Below, one piece after another: positions 34,240 through 42,979 of a DNA stretch of 64,000 nt. Origin of the DNA: Paenibacillus silviterrae (lineage in GTDB: Bacteria > Bacillota > Bacilli > Paenibacillales > NBRC-103111). The notes under the pieces were generated by a model. The model was not told where the DNA came from, made no database searches, and saw nothing but the letters and a program-made list of their open reading frames with translations. Within the stretch, counting starts at the first letter, position 1. Each line of letters starts with the position of its first letter. The stretch spans positions 744,001-808,000 of the forward strand of contig NZ_JASKUT010000001.1 of the NCBI RefSeq assembly GCF_030167925.1. Reading direction: 5' to 3'. A program made the translations under genes and the position numbers.

Positions 34240-35367
34240 ATGAGTAAACGCGATTATTACGAGGTGCTGGGACTGGATAAGGACGCCTCGCAGGAGGATA
34301 TCAAGAAGGCCTATCGGAAGATGGCCCGCCAGTACCACCCGGATGTCAATAAAGCGGCTGATGCCGAAGCAAAGTTCAAGGAAGCGAAGGAAGCTTACGA
34401 TGTCCTGAGCGACGACCAGAAGAAGGCAACCTATGACAGATACGGGCACGTAGACCCGAATCAGGGCATGGGCGGCGGGGGCTTTGGCGGCGCCGACTTC
34501 GGCGGCGGCTTCGGGGATCTGTTCGACATGTTCTTCGGCGGTCAGGGCGGAGGGAGACGAAATCCGAATGCTCCGCAGCGCGGCAGCGACCTGCAATACA
34601 CGCTCCAGATCGAGTTCAAGGAAGCGGTTTTCGGCAAAAAGATGGAAATTACTATTCCTCGTACGGAAACGTGCGAGACTTGTCACGGCAACGGCGCAAA
34701 GCCGGGGACGAAGCCGGAGACTTGCGGCGTTTGTCACGGGTCCGGTCAGCAAGAGGTCGTTCAGAACACCGCTTTCGGCCGCATTGTGAACCGCCGCGTT
34801 TGTTCCGCTTGTAACGGACAAGGCCAAATCATTAAAGATAAGTGTAATACGTGCCACGGAACGGGCAAAGTGAAGAAGCAGCGCACCATCAGCCTGAACA
34901 TTCCGGCAGGCGTGGATGACGGAGCTCAGCTCCGAGTGTCCGGTGAAGGGGAAGCAGGAACACGCGGGGGTCCTCCAGGGGATCTGTATGTCGTGATTCG
35001 CGTGAAGGCACACGAATTTTTCGAGCGGGAAGGCGATGACATCTATTGCGAGGTTCCGTTGACCTTCGCACAGGCTGCGCTTGGCGACGAGATCGAGATT
35101 CCTACCTTAACGGAAAAAGTGAAGCTGAAGATCCCTGCCGGAACACAGACGGATACGTATTTCCGTTTGAAGGGCAAGGGAGTTCCAAGACTCCGCGGCT
35201 ACGGACAAGGAGATCAGCATGTCAAGGTGGTTGTCGTCACGCCGACCAATCTGAACGACGAGCAAAAGGAGCTGCTCCGCGAATTCTCCAAGCTGAACGG
35301 AGAGCACACGCACGAGCAAAACCAATCGATTTTCGAACGAATGAAAAAAGCGTTTTTGGGCGACTAA
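34240..35367 (+). CDS. dnaJ: Chaperone DnaJ (Hsp40)
   Basis: 375 residues. J domain with HPD in YHPDVNK (about 33-39), Gly/Phe-rich region (about 77-105), four zinc-binding CxxCxGxG repeats ([32 protein letters not shown]; about 147-215) and the C-terminal substrate domain. A full type I DnaJ. It stimulates the DnaK ATPase. ATG 34240 follows a GGCGGGGAGTGAGAAGG stretch. Confidence 0.98.
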   Translation: MSKRDYYEVLGLDKDASQEDIKKAYRKMARQYHPDVNKAADAEAKFKEAKEAYDVLSDDQKKATYDRYGHVDPNQGMGGGGFGGADFGGGFGDLFDMFFGGQGGGRRNPNAPQRGSDLQYTLQIEFKEAVFGKKMEITIPRTETCETCHGNGAKPGTKPETCGVCHGSGQQEVVQNTAFGRIVNRRVCSACNGQGQIIKDKCNTCHGTGKVKKQRTISLNIPAGVDDGAQLRVSGEGEAGTRGGPPGDLYVVIRVKAHEFFEREGDDIYCEVPLTFAQAALGDEIEIPTLTEKVKLKIPAGTQTDTYFRLKGKGVPRLRGYGQGDQHVKVVVVTPTNLNDEQKELLREFSKLNGEHTHEQNQSIFERMKKAFLGD

Positions 35368-35376
35368 GCCCATTCG

Positions 35377-35419
35377 AAGACACTCATGCATCCCCGGGAG
35401 GGAGCTGGGTGTCTTTTTT
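35377..35419 (+). terminator. Intrinsic terminator of the heat-shock operon
   Basis: AAGACACTCA pairs with TGGGTGTCTT (one G-T), with a TCCC/GGGA inner stem and TTTTTT (35414-35419). Confidence 0.88.
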
Positions 35420-35498
35420 ACATTGCATATTCAAGCAGGTTTTGCGGACAATAGAAGCAGTATAGGCCGAATTAAATTGAATGGGAGGAAGATGAACC

Positions 35499-35648
35499 AT
35501 GGCGAACAAGAAGCAGCAGAACGAAAGAAGCCGTCAATTGCCTATCGCAAAGAACGAAGACGTGGAATTTTCCGCTGAGCTCGCGGATGCCGATGATATG
35601 GAGGCGGCTGAACGCGGCGATCAGGCGGATGCCAGACAGCAGCAGTAA
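35499..35648 (+). CDS. YfhD family small protein
   Basis: 49 residues, too short for common ORF cut-offs. The sequence starts MANKKQQNERSRQLPIAKN and has the core VEFSAELADADDMEAAERGD, which matches the YfhD family of small acidic proteins in spore formers. Function is unknown. ATG 35499 follows GGGAGGAAGATG. It is followed 21 bases later by the next gene and probably cotranscribed with it. Confidence 0.8.
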   Translation: MANKKQQNERSRQLPIAKNEDVEFSAELADADDMEAAERGDQADARQQQ

Positions 35649-35669
35649 ATCAGCAGGGAGGCTAGAGCA

Positions 35670-36065
35670 ATGGCAGAACGCAGTATTATGGCATATTTTC
35701 ATTCCAGCTCGGAGGCAGATCGCGCCGTAAGGAAGCTGGAGGCGCTGCGCGCCACCGGCGTATCCGTGAGCAAATTCGGCGAGGTTCCCGGGAACGGCGT
35801 CGGCGAGACGATCAATCCATTGACGAGCGATTTTCCGGGACTTCCTTACTTGACCTTAGGCTCCGAATCGACGAATCAGGATGCACGCGTCCTAATGGCC
35901 GCATCTCCCGAAGCGAGCGGACTTGCAGCGGGCGGCGACTATAACTTTTACCGTACGGATCCGTCAGATAATTCGCTTAAGGACACGCTTCTCACGGCGT
36001 CTGTCGATGAATCCGTGTATGAGCAAGCAGTTCGTGTGATTCAGGACGCAGGCGGCAGCCTGTAA
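35670..36065 (+). CDS. Hypothetical protein of 131 residues
   Basis: I do not recognise the family. The N-terminal part (about 5-40) looks like a small alpha/beta domain (IMAYFHSSSEADRAVRKLEA), similar in feel to the ferredoxin-like start of general stress protein 17M-type proteins; the end (about 110-131) forms a second helix-strand unit. No membrane segment or signal peptide. Good GGGAGG ribosome site. Its place behind dnaJ and YfhD suggests a stress or sporulation role, which is only inference. Followed by a terminator. Confidence 0.7.
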   Translation: MAERSIMAYFHSSSEADRAVRKLEALRATGVSVSKFGEVPGNGVGETINPLTSDFPGLPYLTLGSESTNQDARVLMAASPEASGLAAGGDYNFYRTDPSDNSLKDTLLTASVDESVYEQAVRVIQDAGGSL

Positions 36066-36073
36066 GCTTCAAT

Positions 36074-36102
36074 ACCCCCTTCCCGGTCGGAGGGGGTTCT
36101 TT
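36074..36102 (+). terminator. Intrinsic terminator before the prmA promoter
   Basis: ACCCCCTTCC and GG-AGGGGGT form the stem, followed by a short T-rich tail (TTCTTTC). Confidence 0.8.
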
Positions 36103-36104
36103 CG

Positions 36105-36133
36105 TTGTATCTGGTATGCCTTTATTGTATACT
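36105..36133 (+). promoter_or_regulatory. SigA promoter of the prmA operon
   Basis: TTGTAT (36105-36110), 17-bp spacer, TATACT (36128-36133), about 50 bases before the prmA start. Confidence 0.7.
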
Positions 36134-36185
36134 GGGAATTATGTGCTTAAAGAAGCATGACTGAAGGATTAGGAGGGCATACCCA

Positions 36186-37166
36186 TTGCGCTGGCATGAA
36201 ATTACCGTACATACGACAGAAGAAGCGATCGAAATGATCTCGAACTTTATACACGAGCTTGGAGCCGGAGGCGTGTCGATAGAGGAATCCGGGACACTCA
36301 ATAAGAAGAGGGACACATCCTTAGGCCAATGGTACGAAACGCCGCTGAACGATATTCCGGAAGGGCGTGCGGTCATTAAAGGATATTTCTCCGAGGGAAC
36401 GGAGATGGAGTCCATCCTCTCGGAGCTGAAGGTCAGGGTTGATGAGCTTTCCGAGTATGATATTGATACCGGCAATCCTGCCTATGAGCTTCAAGAGGTT
36501 GATGACGAGGATTGGGCGAATGCCTGGAAGCAATATTTTAAACCGATTCGTATTACCGAACGCCTGACCATTAAGCCGACCTGGGAAGAGTATACACCGT
36601 CCCCTGAGGAGCTTATTCTTGAGCTTGACCCCGGAATGGCTTTCGGAACCGGTACGCATGCCACCACGTCGCTATGCTTGAAAACACTGGAACAGGAGCT
36701 TCAGGGCGGAGAGGATGTCATCGATGTGGGGACAGGCTCCGGTATTTTGGCCATTGCCGCTGCAAAGCTGGGCGCCAGACACGTGCTTGCCGTTGATCTC
36801 GATCCGGTGGCCGTTTCCAGTGCGACCGAGAATATCCGTTTGAACGGCATGTCGGACCGCATTACGGTAAGACTGAGCGACCTGCTGCAGGTATTCCGCG
36901 ACAGCGAAAGCGGCGGAGAGCAGGCCGGTGCGCTTGGCGTGAAGCTGCCGGTGAAGGTCGTCGTGGCGAATATTCTTGCTGAGATCATCCTTCTGTTCAT
37001 TAAGGATGTATATGACGTGCTTGAGTCGGGCGGCCGCTACATTGTCTCCGGTGTCATCCAGAGCAAGCAGCAGCTCGTGGAGGATGCGCTCGTCGCGGCC
37101 GGCTTCAAGATTTCGCACCATAATGAGGACCAGGATTGGGTCGTCATCGTGGCTGTCAAGCCATAG
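36186..37166 (+). CDS. prmA: Ribosomal protein L11 methyltransferase
   Basis: 326 residues. N-terminal substrate domain starts RWHEITVHTTEEAIEMISN; the SAM-binding motif is DVGTGSGILAIAAAKLGA (about 178-195), preceded by PGMAFGTGTHATT, and NILAEII is the PrmA catalytic-loop region. It trimethylates L11. TTG 36186 has AGGAGGG 9 bases upstream. First gene of prmA - site-2 protease - rsmE - mtaB. Confidence 0.95.
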   Translation: MRWHEITVHTTEEAIEMISNFIHELGAGGVSIEESGTLNKKRDTSLGQWYETPLNDIPEGRAVIKGYFSEGTEMESILSELKVRVDELSEYDIDTGNPAYELQEVDDEDWANAWKQYFKPIRITERLTIKPTWEEYTPSPEELILELDPGMAFGTGTHATTSLCLKTLEQELQGGEDVIDVGTGSGILAIAAAKLGARHVLAVDLDPVAVSSATENIRLNGMSDRITVRLSDLLQVFRDSESGGEQAGALGVKLPVKVVVANILAEIILLFIKDVYDVLESGGRYIVSGVIQSKQQLVEDALVAAGFKISHHNEDQDWVVIVAVKP

Positions 37167-37178
37167 GACGGTGAAGCT

Positions 37179-37850
37179 ATGGATTGGAACTCGTTCTTAG
37201 CTTATCCGCTCGAGCATTTGCCGTTCGTGTTTCTGGTGCTGATGCTGAGCTTTTCCGTTCATGAATTTGCCCATGCCTATCTGGCCGACCGGTTCGGTGA
37301 CCCTACACCTCGTTCCATGGGGCGGGTCACTTTAAACCCGCGAGTCCATTTGGACGTACTGGGTATGATTTTTTTCCTCCTGGTCGGCATCGGTTGGGCG
37401 AAGCCTGTGCTCGTCAACCGCTCCCGCTTTAAAAATCCGAGAGGGATGGGGATTGCCGTATCCTTTGCGGGGCCGTTCAGCAATCTCGTTTTGGCCTTTA
37501 TCAGCTTATTGATTTATGCAATGATCTTCGAGTTCCATTGGATCGACCAGTCGAGCAAGGGCATCGTGGATGCGGTGAAATTATTCTTCGAATATTTGAT
37601 TCGTTTGAATATTTTCTTGTTTATCCTGAACTTGCTGCCGTTTCCTCCGCTTGACGGCTATCGGATATTGGAGGACGTTCTCCCAAGGTCGCTGGCCCTG
37701 CGAATGAAGCAGTACGAGCAATGGTTTTTCTATATTATTTTGCTGTTGTTTTTCATACCGCCGCTTCGCGCGGTAACGCTCGGTCCGATATTCGGCCTGG
37801 AAAGCGATATTTTACGTGCCTTCTCCACGGTGCTGAGTTTGATATTTTAG
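37179..37850 (+). CDS. Site-2 protease family (M50) membrane metalloprotease
   Basis: 223 residues with about six membrane helices. The zinc motif HEFAH (HExxH, about residues 27-31) and the second motif NLLPFPPLDG (about 148-157, third metal ligand Asp) are both present, so it should be active. Intramembrane proteases of this short group cleave membrane-bound regulators or leader peptides; substrate unknown. The two nearby anti-sigma factors are possible clients, but nothing in sequence proves it. Located between prmA and rsmE, a place without this gene in B. subtilis. Confidence 0.88.
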   Translation: MDWNSFLAYPLEHLPFVFLVLMLSFSVHEFAHAYLADRFGDPTPRSMGRVTLNPRVHLDVLGMIFFLLVGIGWAKPVLVNRSRFKNPRGMGIAVSFAGPFSNLVLAFISLLIYAMIFEFHWIDQSSKGIVDAVKLFFEYLIRLNIFLFILNLLPFPPLDGYRILEDVLPRSLALRMKQYEQWFFYIILLLFFIPPLRAVTLGPIFGLESDILRAFSTVLSLIF

Positions 37851-37943
37851 CTGATAAGCTTGTACCTATGAAATGCTGGAAACACTGGTTTTTTGAACGA
37901 AATCGGTGTATGATGTAGGTTGGTTATTTGCAGGAGGAATCCC

Positions 37944-38714
37944 ATGCAGCGTTATTTTATTGATCCGCAGCAGTTTGGCGAGCGGGAAGTGACGATTACC
38001 GGCGACGACGCTCATCACGTGGTCCGCGTATTGCGCTCGGAGCCAGGTGACGAATGTATTGTCAGCGACGGGATCAGCCGCGAAGCGTTGGTCCGCTTCA
38101 CCTTGCTGGAGAAGGACCGCGTTACCGCAGACATCGTGGAGCACCGTCCGATGACCGGGGAGCCGGCGGTCGAAGTATGGATCGCGCAGAGCTTGCCGAA
38201 GGGAGACAAGATGGAGCTTGTCATCCAGAAAGGAACGGAGATCGGTGCGAGCCGGTTCCTGCCTTTTGTCTCGGAGCGGACGATTGTTCAGCTTGAGGCG
38301 AAGAAGGAAGCGAAGCGTGTGGAGCGGTGGCAGAAGATCGCCAAGGAGGCGGCGGAGCAGGCGCACCGCAGTAGGGTGCCGATAGTGGAATCGCCCCTGT
38401 CCTGGAAGGGGCTGCTCAAGCGGTCCGAGCAAGCGGACGCCTCCTGGATTTGCTATGAGAAGGAAAGCGGGCTGGAGTTGAGAGCCGCCATTAAAAAGGC
38501 TTTAAGCGACGCTGTCGAAACAGAAGGAAAAACGACTCTTCTGCTGATCGTAGGGCCTGAAGGCGGATTTACGGAGCAGGAAGTAGCTGCAGCGGAAGCG
38601 GCGGGAAGCCGTTCGATCAGCCTCGGACGAAGAATTCTACGTACGGAAACAGCCGCAATGGTAGGGCTGACGTGCATTTTATATGAAGCTGGAGAGATGG
38701 GAGGAGAAGCATAA
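37944..38714 (+). CDS. rsmE: 16S rRNA (uracil-1498-N3)-methyltransferase
   Basis: 256 residues. N-terminal PUA-like part (MQRYFIDPQ, DDAHHVVRVLR) and the C-terminal SPOUT knot with LLIVGPEGGFTEQE and SLGRRILRTETA motifs. Methylates U1498 of 16S rRNA. ATG 37944 follows CAGGAGGAAT; the longer frame from 37920 is rejected. Stop and next start overlap by one base (TAATG). Confidence 0.95.
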   Translation: MQRYFIDPQQFGEREVTITGDDAHHVVRVLRSEPGDECIVSDGISREALVRFTLLEKDRVTADIVEHRPMTGEPAVEVWIAQSLPKGDKMELVIQKGTEIGASRFLPFVSERTIVQLEAKKEAKRVERWQKIAKEAAEQAHRSRVPIVESPLSWKGLLKRSEQADASWICYEKESGLELRAAIKKALSDAVETEGKTTLLLIVGPEGGFTEQEVAAAEAAGSRSISLGRRILRTETAAMVGLTCILYEAGEMGGEA

Positions 38715-40063
38715 TGCCAAGCATCGCATTTCATACTTTGGGATGCAAAGTGAACTTCTACGACACGGAAGCGATCTGGCAGCTGTTCAAGCAAGAGGGC
38801 TATGAGCAGGTGGATTTTGAATCGACTGCCGATGTGTATGTGATTAATACGTGCACCGTTACCAATACGGGAGACAAGAAAAGCCGACAGATGATCCGCC
38901 GGGCCGTACGCCGCAACCCGGAAGCGATCGTGGCCGTCACCGGCTGTTACGCGCAGACCTCCCCTGCGGAAATCCTTGAGATTCCCGGGGTCGATCTGGT
39001 CATCGGTACGCAGGATCGGGATAAAATCTTGACCTATGTGCAGCAGCTCCAGAACGAGCGTCAACCGATTAACGCGGTGCGCAACATCATGAAAACAAGG
39101 CAATTCGAGGAACTGGATGTGCCCGATTTTGCCGACCGCACTCGCGCATTTCTTAAGATTCAAGAGGGCTGCAACAACTTTTGCACGTTCTGTATCATTC
39201 CTTGGTCCCGCGGTTTGATGCGCAGCAGAGAGCCTCAAAGCGTGCTCCAACAGGCCAGAATGCTGGTGGATGCCGGGTATAAGGAAATCGTTCTGACGGG
39301 CATTCATACGGGTGGCTACGGCGAGGATATAGAGGATTACAGCCTGGCCAGGCTGCTGTGGGATCTCGATAAGGTGGACGGGCTGAAGCGGATTCGGATT
39401 TCCTCGATTGAAGCGAGCCAGATTACCGACGAAGTGCTTGAGGTGCTGAACGGTTCGGATAAAATGTGCCGTCACCTTCACATTCCGCTCCAAGCCGGGG
39501 ATGACGACATACTCAAGCGGATGAGACGCAAATACACGACGGCCGAATTCGGAAACAAGATCGAGCGAATTCACCGCATCATGCCGGGTGCTGCGATTAC
39601 TACGGACGTGATTGTGGGCTTCCCCGGTGAAACGGAGGAAATGTTCCGAAACGGTTATCGCTTCATGGAGCAGATGCAATTCTCGGAAATGCATGTCTTC
39701 CCTTATTCGAAGCGAACCGGTACGCCTGCAGCACGGATGGAGGACCAGATCGACGAGGAACTGAAAAATGCCCGCGTTCATGAGCTGATCGATTTGTCCG
39801 AGCGGATGCAGCTTGCTTACGCCAAGAAATTCGTCGGGCAGGTGCTGGAGATTATTCCGGAGCGGGAATACAAGGGTCAGCCGAACAGCGGCTTGATCAT
39901 GGGGTATTCCGATAACTACCTCCAGACGGTTTTCCAAGGCAGTGAAGATCGGGTTGGACAAGTATGCCGGGTGAAAATCCTGGAGGCGGGTGTCAACGAA
40001 GTGCGGGGAGAGCTTGTAGAAGCCCCGCTGTCAGCCTCCGTACAAAAGAAAGCGATCGTATAA
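38714..40063 (+). CDS. mtaB: tRNA t6A37 methylthiotransferase MtaB
   Basis: 449 residues, radical SAM enzyme converting t6A to ms2t6A at tRNA position 37. N-terminal domain with Cys ligands in HTLGCKVN, NTCTVT and VTGCYAQ; radical SAM motif C-NNF-C-TF-C (about residues 153-160); TRAM-like C-terminus. Starts within the rsmE stop. Order rsmE-mtaB (yqeU-yqeV) as in B. subtilis. Confidence 0.95.
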   Translation: MPSIAFHTLGCKVNFYDTEAIWQLFKQEGYEQVDFESTADVYVINTCTVTNTGDKKSRQMIRRAVRRNPEAIVAVTGCYAQTSPAEILEIPGVDLVIGTQDRDKILTYVQQLQNERQPINAVRNIMKTRQFEELDVPDFADRTRAFLKIQEGCNNFCTFCIIPWSRGLMRSREPQSVLQQARMLVDAGYKEIVLTGIHTGGYGEDIEDYSLARLLWDLDKVDGLKRIRISSIEASQITDEVLEVLNGSDKMCRHLHIPLQAGDDDILKRMRRKYTTAEFGNKIERIHRIMPGAAITTDVIVGFPGETEEMFRNGYRFMEQMQFSEMHVFPYSKRTGTPAARMEDQIDEELKNARVHELIDLSERMQLAYAKKFVGQVLEIIPEREYKGQPNSGLIMGYSDNYLQTVFQGSEDRVGQVCRVKILEAGVNEVRGELVEAPLSASVQKKAIV

Positions 40064-40084
40064 ACGAAAGGAGAGGAGGATTTC

Positions 40085-40135
40085 ATGCTGAAGCACACGC
40101 CGAAGCTGGAGTCCTTCTCTCTTGTTAGGCTCTGA
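40085..40135 (+). CDS. Possible 16-codon leader ORF before the NUDIX gene
   Basis: ATG 40085 follows a strong AAAGGAGAGGAGGA ribosome site and encodes MLKHTPKLESFSLVRL. The GAGAGGAGGA of its ribosome site is nearly complementary to TCCTTCTCTC inside the ORF, so it could fold. No homologue known to me; could be chance. Confidence 0.3.
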   Translation: MLKHTPKLESFSLVRL

Positions 40136-40160
40136 AAATACTTAGGAAGGATGGAGACCG

Positions 40161-40592
40161 ATGAGGGAAATCTCCGCGGGAGGCGTGGTGTACAGGCGAT
40201 TCGAGGGACAGCTGCAAATCCAGATGATCCAGGACCGCTATGGGAAAATTACACTGCCAAAAGGCAAAATGGAAACCGGCGAGACGATTGAACAGACAGC
40301 GCTTAGGGAAATCCTAGAAGAGACGGGAATCACCGGTTCCATCGTACAGCCGCTGGAGACGATTACTTATCAATTTACTCTTTCCGGGGTAGGATTGATT
40401 GATAAAGAGGTTCATTACTTCCTGGTCGAAGCTACCGGGGGGAAGCTGCAGGCACAGGTGGAGGAGATTCGCGGAGTGGAATGGCTTACGCCGCAGGATG
40501 CCTGGCAGCAGCAAATGAACGCAGGCTACGGCAACAACGATTCGGTACTTATGAAGGCGCTGCAAGCGCTAGGCTACGAGGTGAAGGGATAA
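40161..40592 (+). CDS. NUDIX hydrolase
   Basis: 143 residues. The NUDIX box GKMETGETIEQTALREILEE-TGI fits Gx5Ex7REUxEExGU (about residues 35-57). N-terminal REISAGGVVYRR is typical of the Ap4A/NDP-sugar-like NUDIX group. Substrate cannot be assigned. Start ATG 40161 follows AGGAAGGATGGAG. The stop overlaps the deoC start by one base. Confidence 0.9.
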   Translation: MREISAGGVVYRRFEGQLQIQMIQDRYGKITLPKGKMETGETIEQTALREILEETGITGSIVQPLETITYQFTLSGVGLIDKEVHYFLVEATGGKLQAQVEEIRGVEWLTPQDAWQQQMNAGYGNNDSVLMKALQALGYEVKG

Positions 40593-41275
40593 TGAGTACG
40601 TTTAACATGAGCCAGCTTCCTTCTTACATTGATCACACGCTGCTTAAGGCGGATGCGAATGCACAGGGTGTGAGGAAGCTTTGTGAGGAAGCGATGCAGT
40701 ATGGGTTTTACAGCGTGTGTGTAAACGGGACCTGGGTACCTTACTGTCAGGATGTCCTGAAAGGCTCGCAGGTGAAAATCAGCGTAGTGTGCGGCTTCCC
40801 GCTTGGGGCGAATGACAGCGGCGTCAAGGCTTATGAGGCGGCGAAGGCTGCAGAGCAGGGCGCTTCGGAAATCGACATGGTCCTGCAAGTTGGACGGCTG
40901 ATGGCCGGGGAGCATGATGCGGTTCGGGAGGATATCCGCGCTGTGGTGGAAGCTGTGAAGGGACAGGCCATTGTAAAGGTCATCTTCGAGACGGGGCAGC
41001 TGAGCGACGAGCAAAAGATCGCCGCTTGCCGCCTATCTGAAGAAGCGGGAGCGCATTATGTCAAAACGTCTACAGGCTTCGGGCCTGGCGGTGCAACGGT
41101 AGAGGATATTCGTCTTATGCGGGCGAATGTTGCTGCAGCGACAGGCGTGAAGGCCTCCGGCGGTATCCGTGATCTCGAGACCGCCCTGCGCATGATCGAA
41201 GCAGGTGCAACGAGACTCGGCACCAGCTCCGGCGTAGCTTTGGTCAGCGGAACGACAGGAACATCATCCTATTGA
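40592..41275 (+). CDS. deoC: Deoxyribose-phosphate aldolase
   Basis: 227 residues, TIM barrel. Schiff-base Lys is in VKTSTGFGPGG (about 155); the other catalytic residues are in EIDMVLQVG and VKVIFETG. It cleaves 2-deoxyribose 5-phosphate to glyceraldehyde 3-phosphate and acetaldehyde in nucleoside catabolism. The frame upstream to 40481 runs through the NUDIX gene and is rejected. Coupled to NUDIX by a one-base overlap. Confidence 0.96.
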   Translation: MSTFNMSQLPSYIDHTLLKADANAQGVRKLCEEAMQYGFYSVCVNGTWVPYCQDVLKGSQVKISVVCGFPLGANDSGVKAYEAAKAAEQGASEIDMVLQVGRLMAGEHDAVREDIRAVVEAVKGQAIVKVIFETGQLSDEQKIAACRLSEEAGAHYVKTSTGFGPGGATVEDIRLMRANVAAATGVKASGGIRDLETALRMIEAGATRLGTSSGVALVSGTTGTSSY

Positions 41276-41301
41276 GTAGAGGCAGGAGGCTGTGAGCAGC
41301 C

Positions 41302-42678
41302 ATGGCAGTTGTTATTTTACAAAAAAATCGCAAGAAGCGGCTGGAAGCGGGACACCCTTGGATTTTCCAATCCGAAATCGACCGGACGGAAGGGGAGCCT
41401 GCTCCCGGCGCACTTGTCGCAGTACATACGCATGCCGGCCAATATATGGCCACGGGATATTATAATCCGGCGTCGCAGATGGCGGTTCGGATCGTATCGA
41501 ACGAGCCTCTAGAAGCGATGTCGCACGACTTTTTCGTGGAGCGCATTCGAGCTTGTAGAGAGCATCGCGAACGCTTCTTAGGTGAGAATGTATCGTATCG
41601 TTTGATTTACGGTGAAGCGGATTTTTTACCGGGCTTGACGGTAGATAAATTTGAAGATGTGTTGGTCGTTCAAATTCTCACCCTGGGCATGGAGCAGGCA
41701 AGGGATGCCATCATTTCCGCATTAATCGAAGTCATGCAGCCTAAAGGCATTTATGAGCGCAGCGATGTGGCGGTACGTGAGCTGGAAGGCTTGGAGCAGC
41801 GGACGGGAGTATTGTACGGCGATTGTCCGCGACATGTCACGATTCGTGAGAATGGTCTGCTGTTAGAGGTGGACATCGTAGAAGGGCAGAAGACGGGCTA
41901 CTTCTTCGATCAGCGGGAGAACCGTGCGGCGCTGGAGCCGCTCATGAGAGGCTGGGGCCGGCGCAGCGGAATCGAATTGAAAGAGCTCGCGGATGAGAAC
42001 GGAGCTCTGCGACCGGTCCCCGTCAATGCCAAAGGTAAGGAGGTCACCTTCCCTTTTTGGGATGGGGCTGCTGTGCTCGAGTGCTTCTCCCATACCGGCA
42101 GCTTCACCCTTCATGCGTGCAAGTTCGGGGCCAAGAAGGTCACCTGTCTCGACATCTCCGAGCATGCGGTGGAGACGGCGAAGCGCAATGTGGAGCTGAA
42201 CGGCTTCGAGGATCGGGTGGAATTTATCGTAGCGGATGCGTTCGATTATTTGCGCCAGCAGGTGCATGGAATCGAACAGAGGCAGGAGCGGGGGCAAGCC
42301 GCCTCGAAGAAGGTGGATACCTCCAAACCGCTCGAGGGAAAGGGACGCACGTGGGACGTGGTCATTCTCGATCCTCCTGCCTTCGCCAAATCGCGAGGGG
42401 CGGTAGAGGGAGCTTGCCGCGGTTATAAGGACATTAACCTGCATGGGATGAAGCTGGTGAACGAGGGCGGCTATCTAGTGACGGCCAGCTGCTCGTATCA
42501 TATGAAGCCGGAGCTGTTCCTGGAGACGATTCATGCGGCAGCCGTCGATGCGGGGAAGGTTCTGCGTTTGTTGGAGTACCGGACCGCAGGCAAAGATCAT
42601 CCTCGTATACTTGGAGTGGACGAAGGGAACTACTTAAAGTTCGCCATCTTCGAGGTGCGGAGCCGGAAGAGGGTCTAG
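41302..42678 (+). CDS. RlmI-like class I rRNA methyltransferase with PUA domain
   Basis: 458 residues. N-terminal PUA domain (about 1-75; RLEAGHPWIFQSEI), a central EEHEE-type domain and a Rossmann methyltransferase with FSHTGSFTLHACKFGA (about 260-275), DISEHAVETAKRN and ILDPPAFAKSRG (about 355-366), as in RlmI/RlmK 23S rRNA cytosine-C5 methyltransferases. The catalytic Cys is in TASCSYHM. It is about 60 residues longer than E. coli RlmI, with two inserted polar segments near 218-252 and 325-350. ATG 41302 follows GGAGGCTGTGAGC. Confidence 0.88.
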   Translation: MAVVILQKNRKKRLEAGHPWIFQSEIDRTEGEPAPGALVAVHTHAGQYMATGYYNPASQMAVRIVSNEPLEAMSHDFFVERIRACREHRERFLGENVSYRLIYGEADFLPGLTVDKFEDVLVVQILTLGMEQARDAIISALIEVMQPKGIYERSDVAVRELEGLEQRTGVLYGDCPRHVTIRENGLLLEVDIVEGQKTGYFFDQRENRAALEPLMRGWGRRSGIELKELADENGALRPVPVNAKGKEVTFPFWDGAAVLECFSHTGSFTLHACKFGAKKVTCLDISEHAVETAKRNVELNGFEDRVEFIVADAFDYLRQQVHGIEQRQERGQAASKKVDTSKPLEGKGRTWDVVILDPPAFAKSRGAVEGACRGYKDINLHGMKLVNEGGYLVTASCSYHMKPELFLETIHAAAVDAGKVLRLLEYRTAGKDHPRILGVDEGNYLKFAIFEVRSRKRV

Positions 42679-42725
42679 CTTGAGTAGCCGCCGCGGCGCG
42701 CAGGAGTAATAGGGATCTTAACGAG

Positions 42726-42757
42726 AACCACCGAGAGACTTATATCGGTGGTTTTCT
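42726..42757 (+). terminator. Intrinsic terminator after the RlmI-like gene
   Basis: AACCACCGA (42726-42734) pairs with TCGGTGGTT (42745-42753), followed by TTCTCTTT. The rest of the gap to 42979 holds AT-rich sequence with several weak promoter-like boxes but nothing I can call. Confidence 0.82.
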
Positions 42758-42979
42758 CTTTGGGAGAATCGACGTTCCCTTACCTATGAATATAAGCTTG
42801 GTTCAAGGAATATAAAAAAAGTGAGTGACGAGAGAGGGAAGAAGGGTGCTCGCCGTGTCATTGAGAAAACCTTAAGGATATCTTAGGAGAAATTTGGTAA
42901 GGATGGATAACCATAAGTAGGAAATCGAGCATTCATTGTCGAAACAGTAATTAACCATACAAAAAGAGGTGGATATCCA

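Noticed and set aside
38453..39961. 502-codon minus-strand frame opposite mtaB
   Set aside because: Antisense shadow of an intact radical SAM gene; no ribosome site or recognisable domain.
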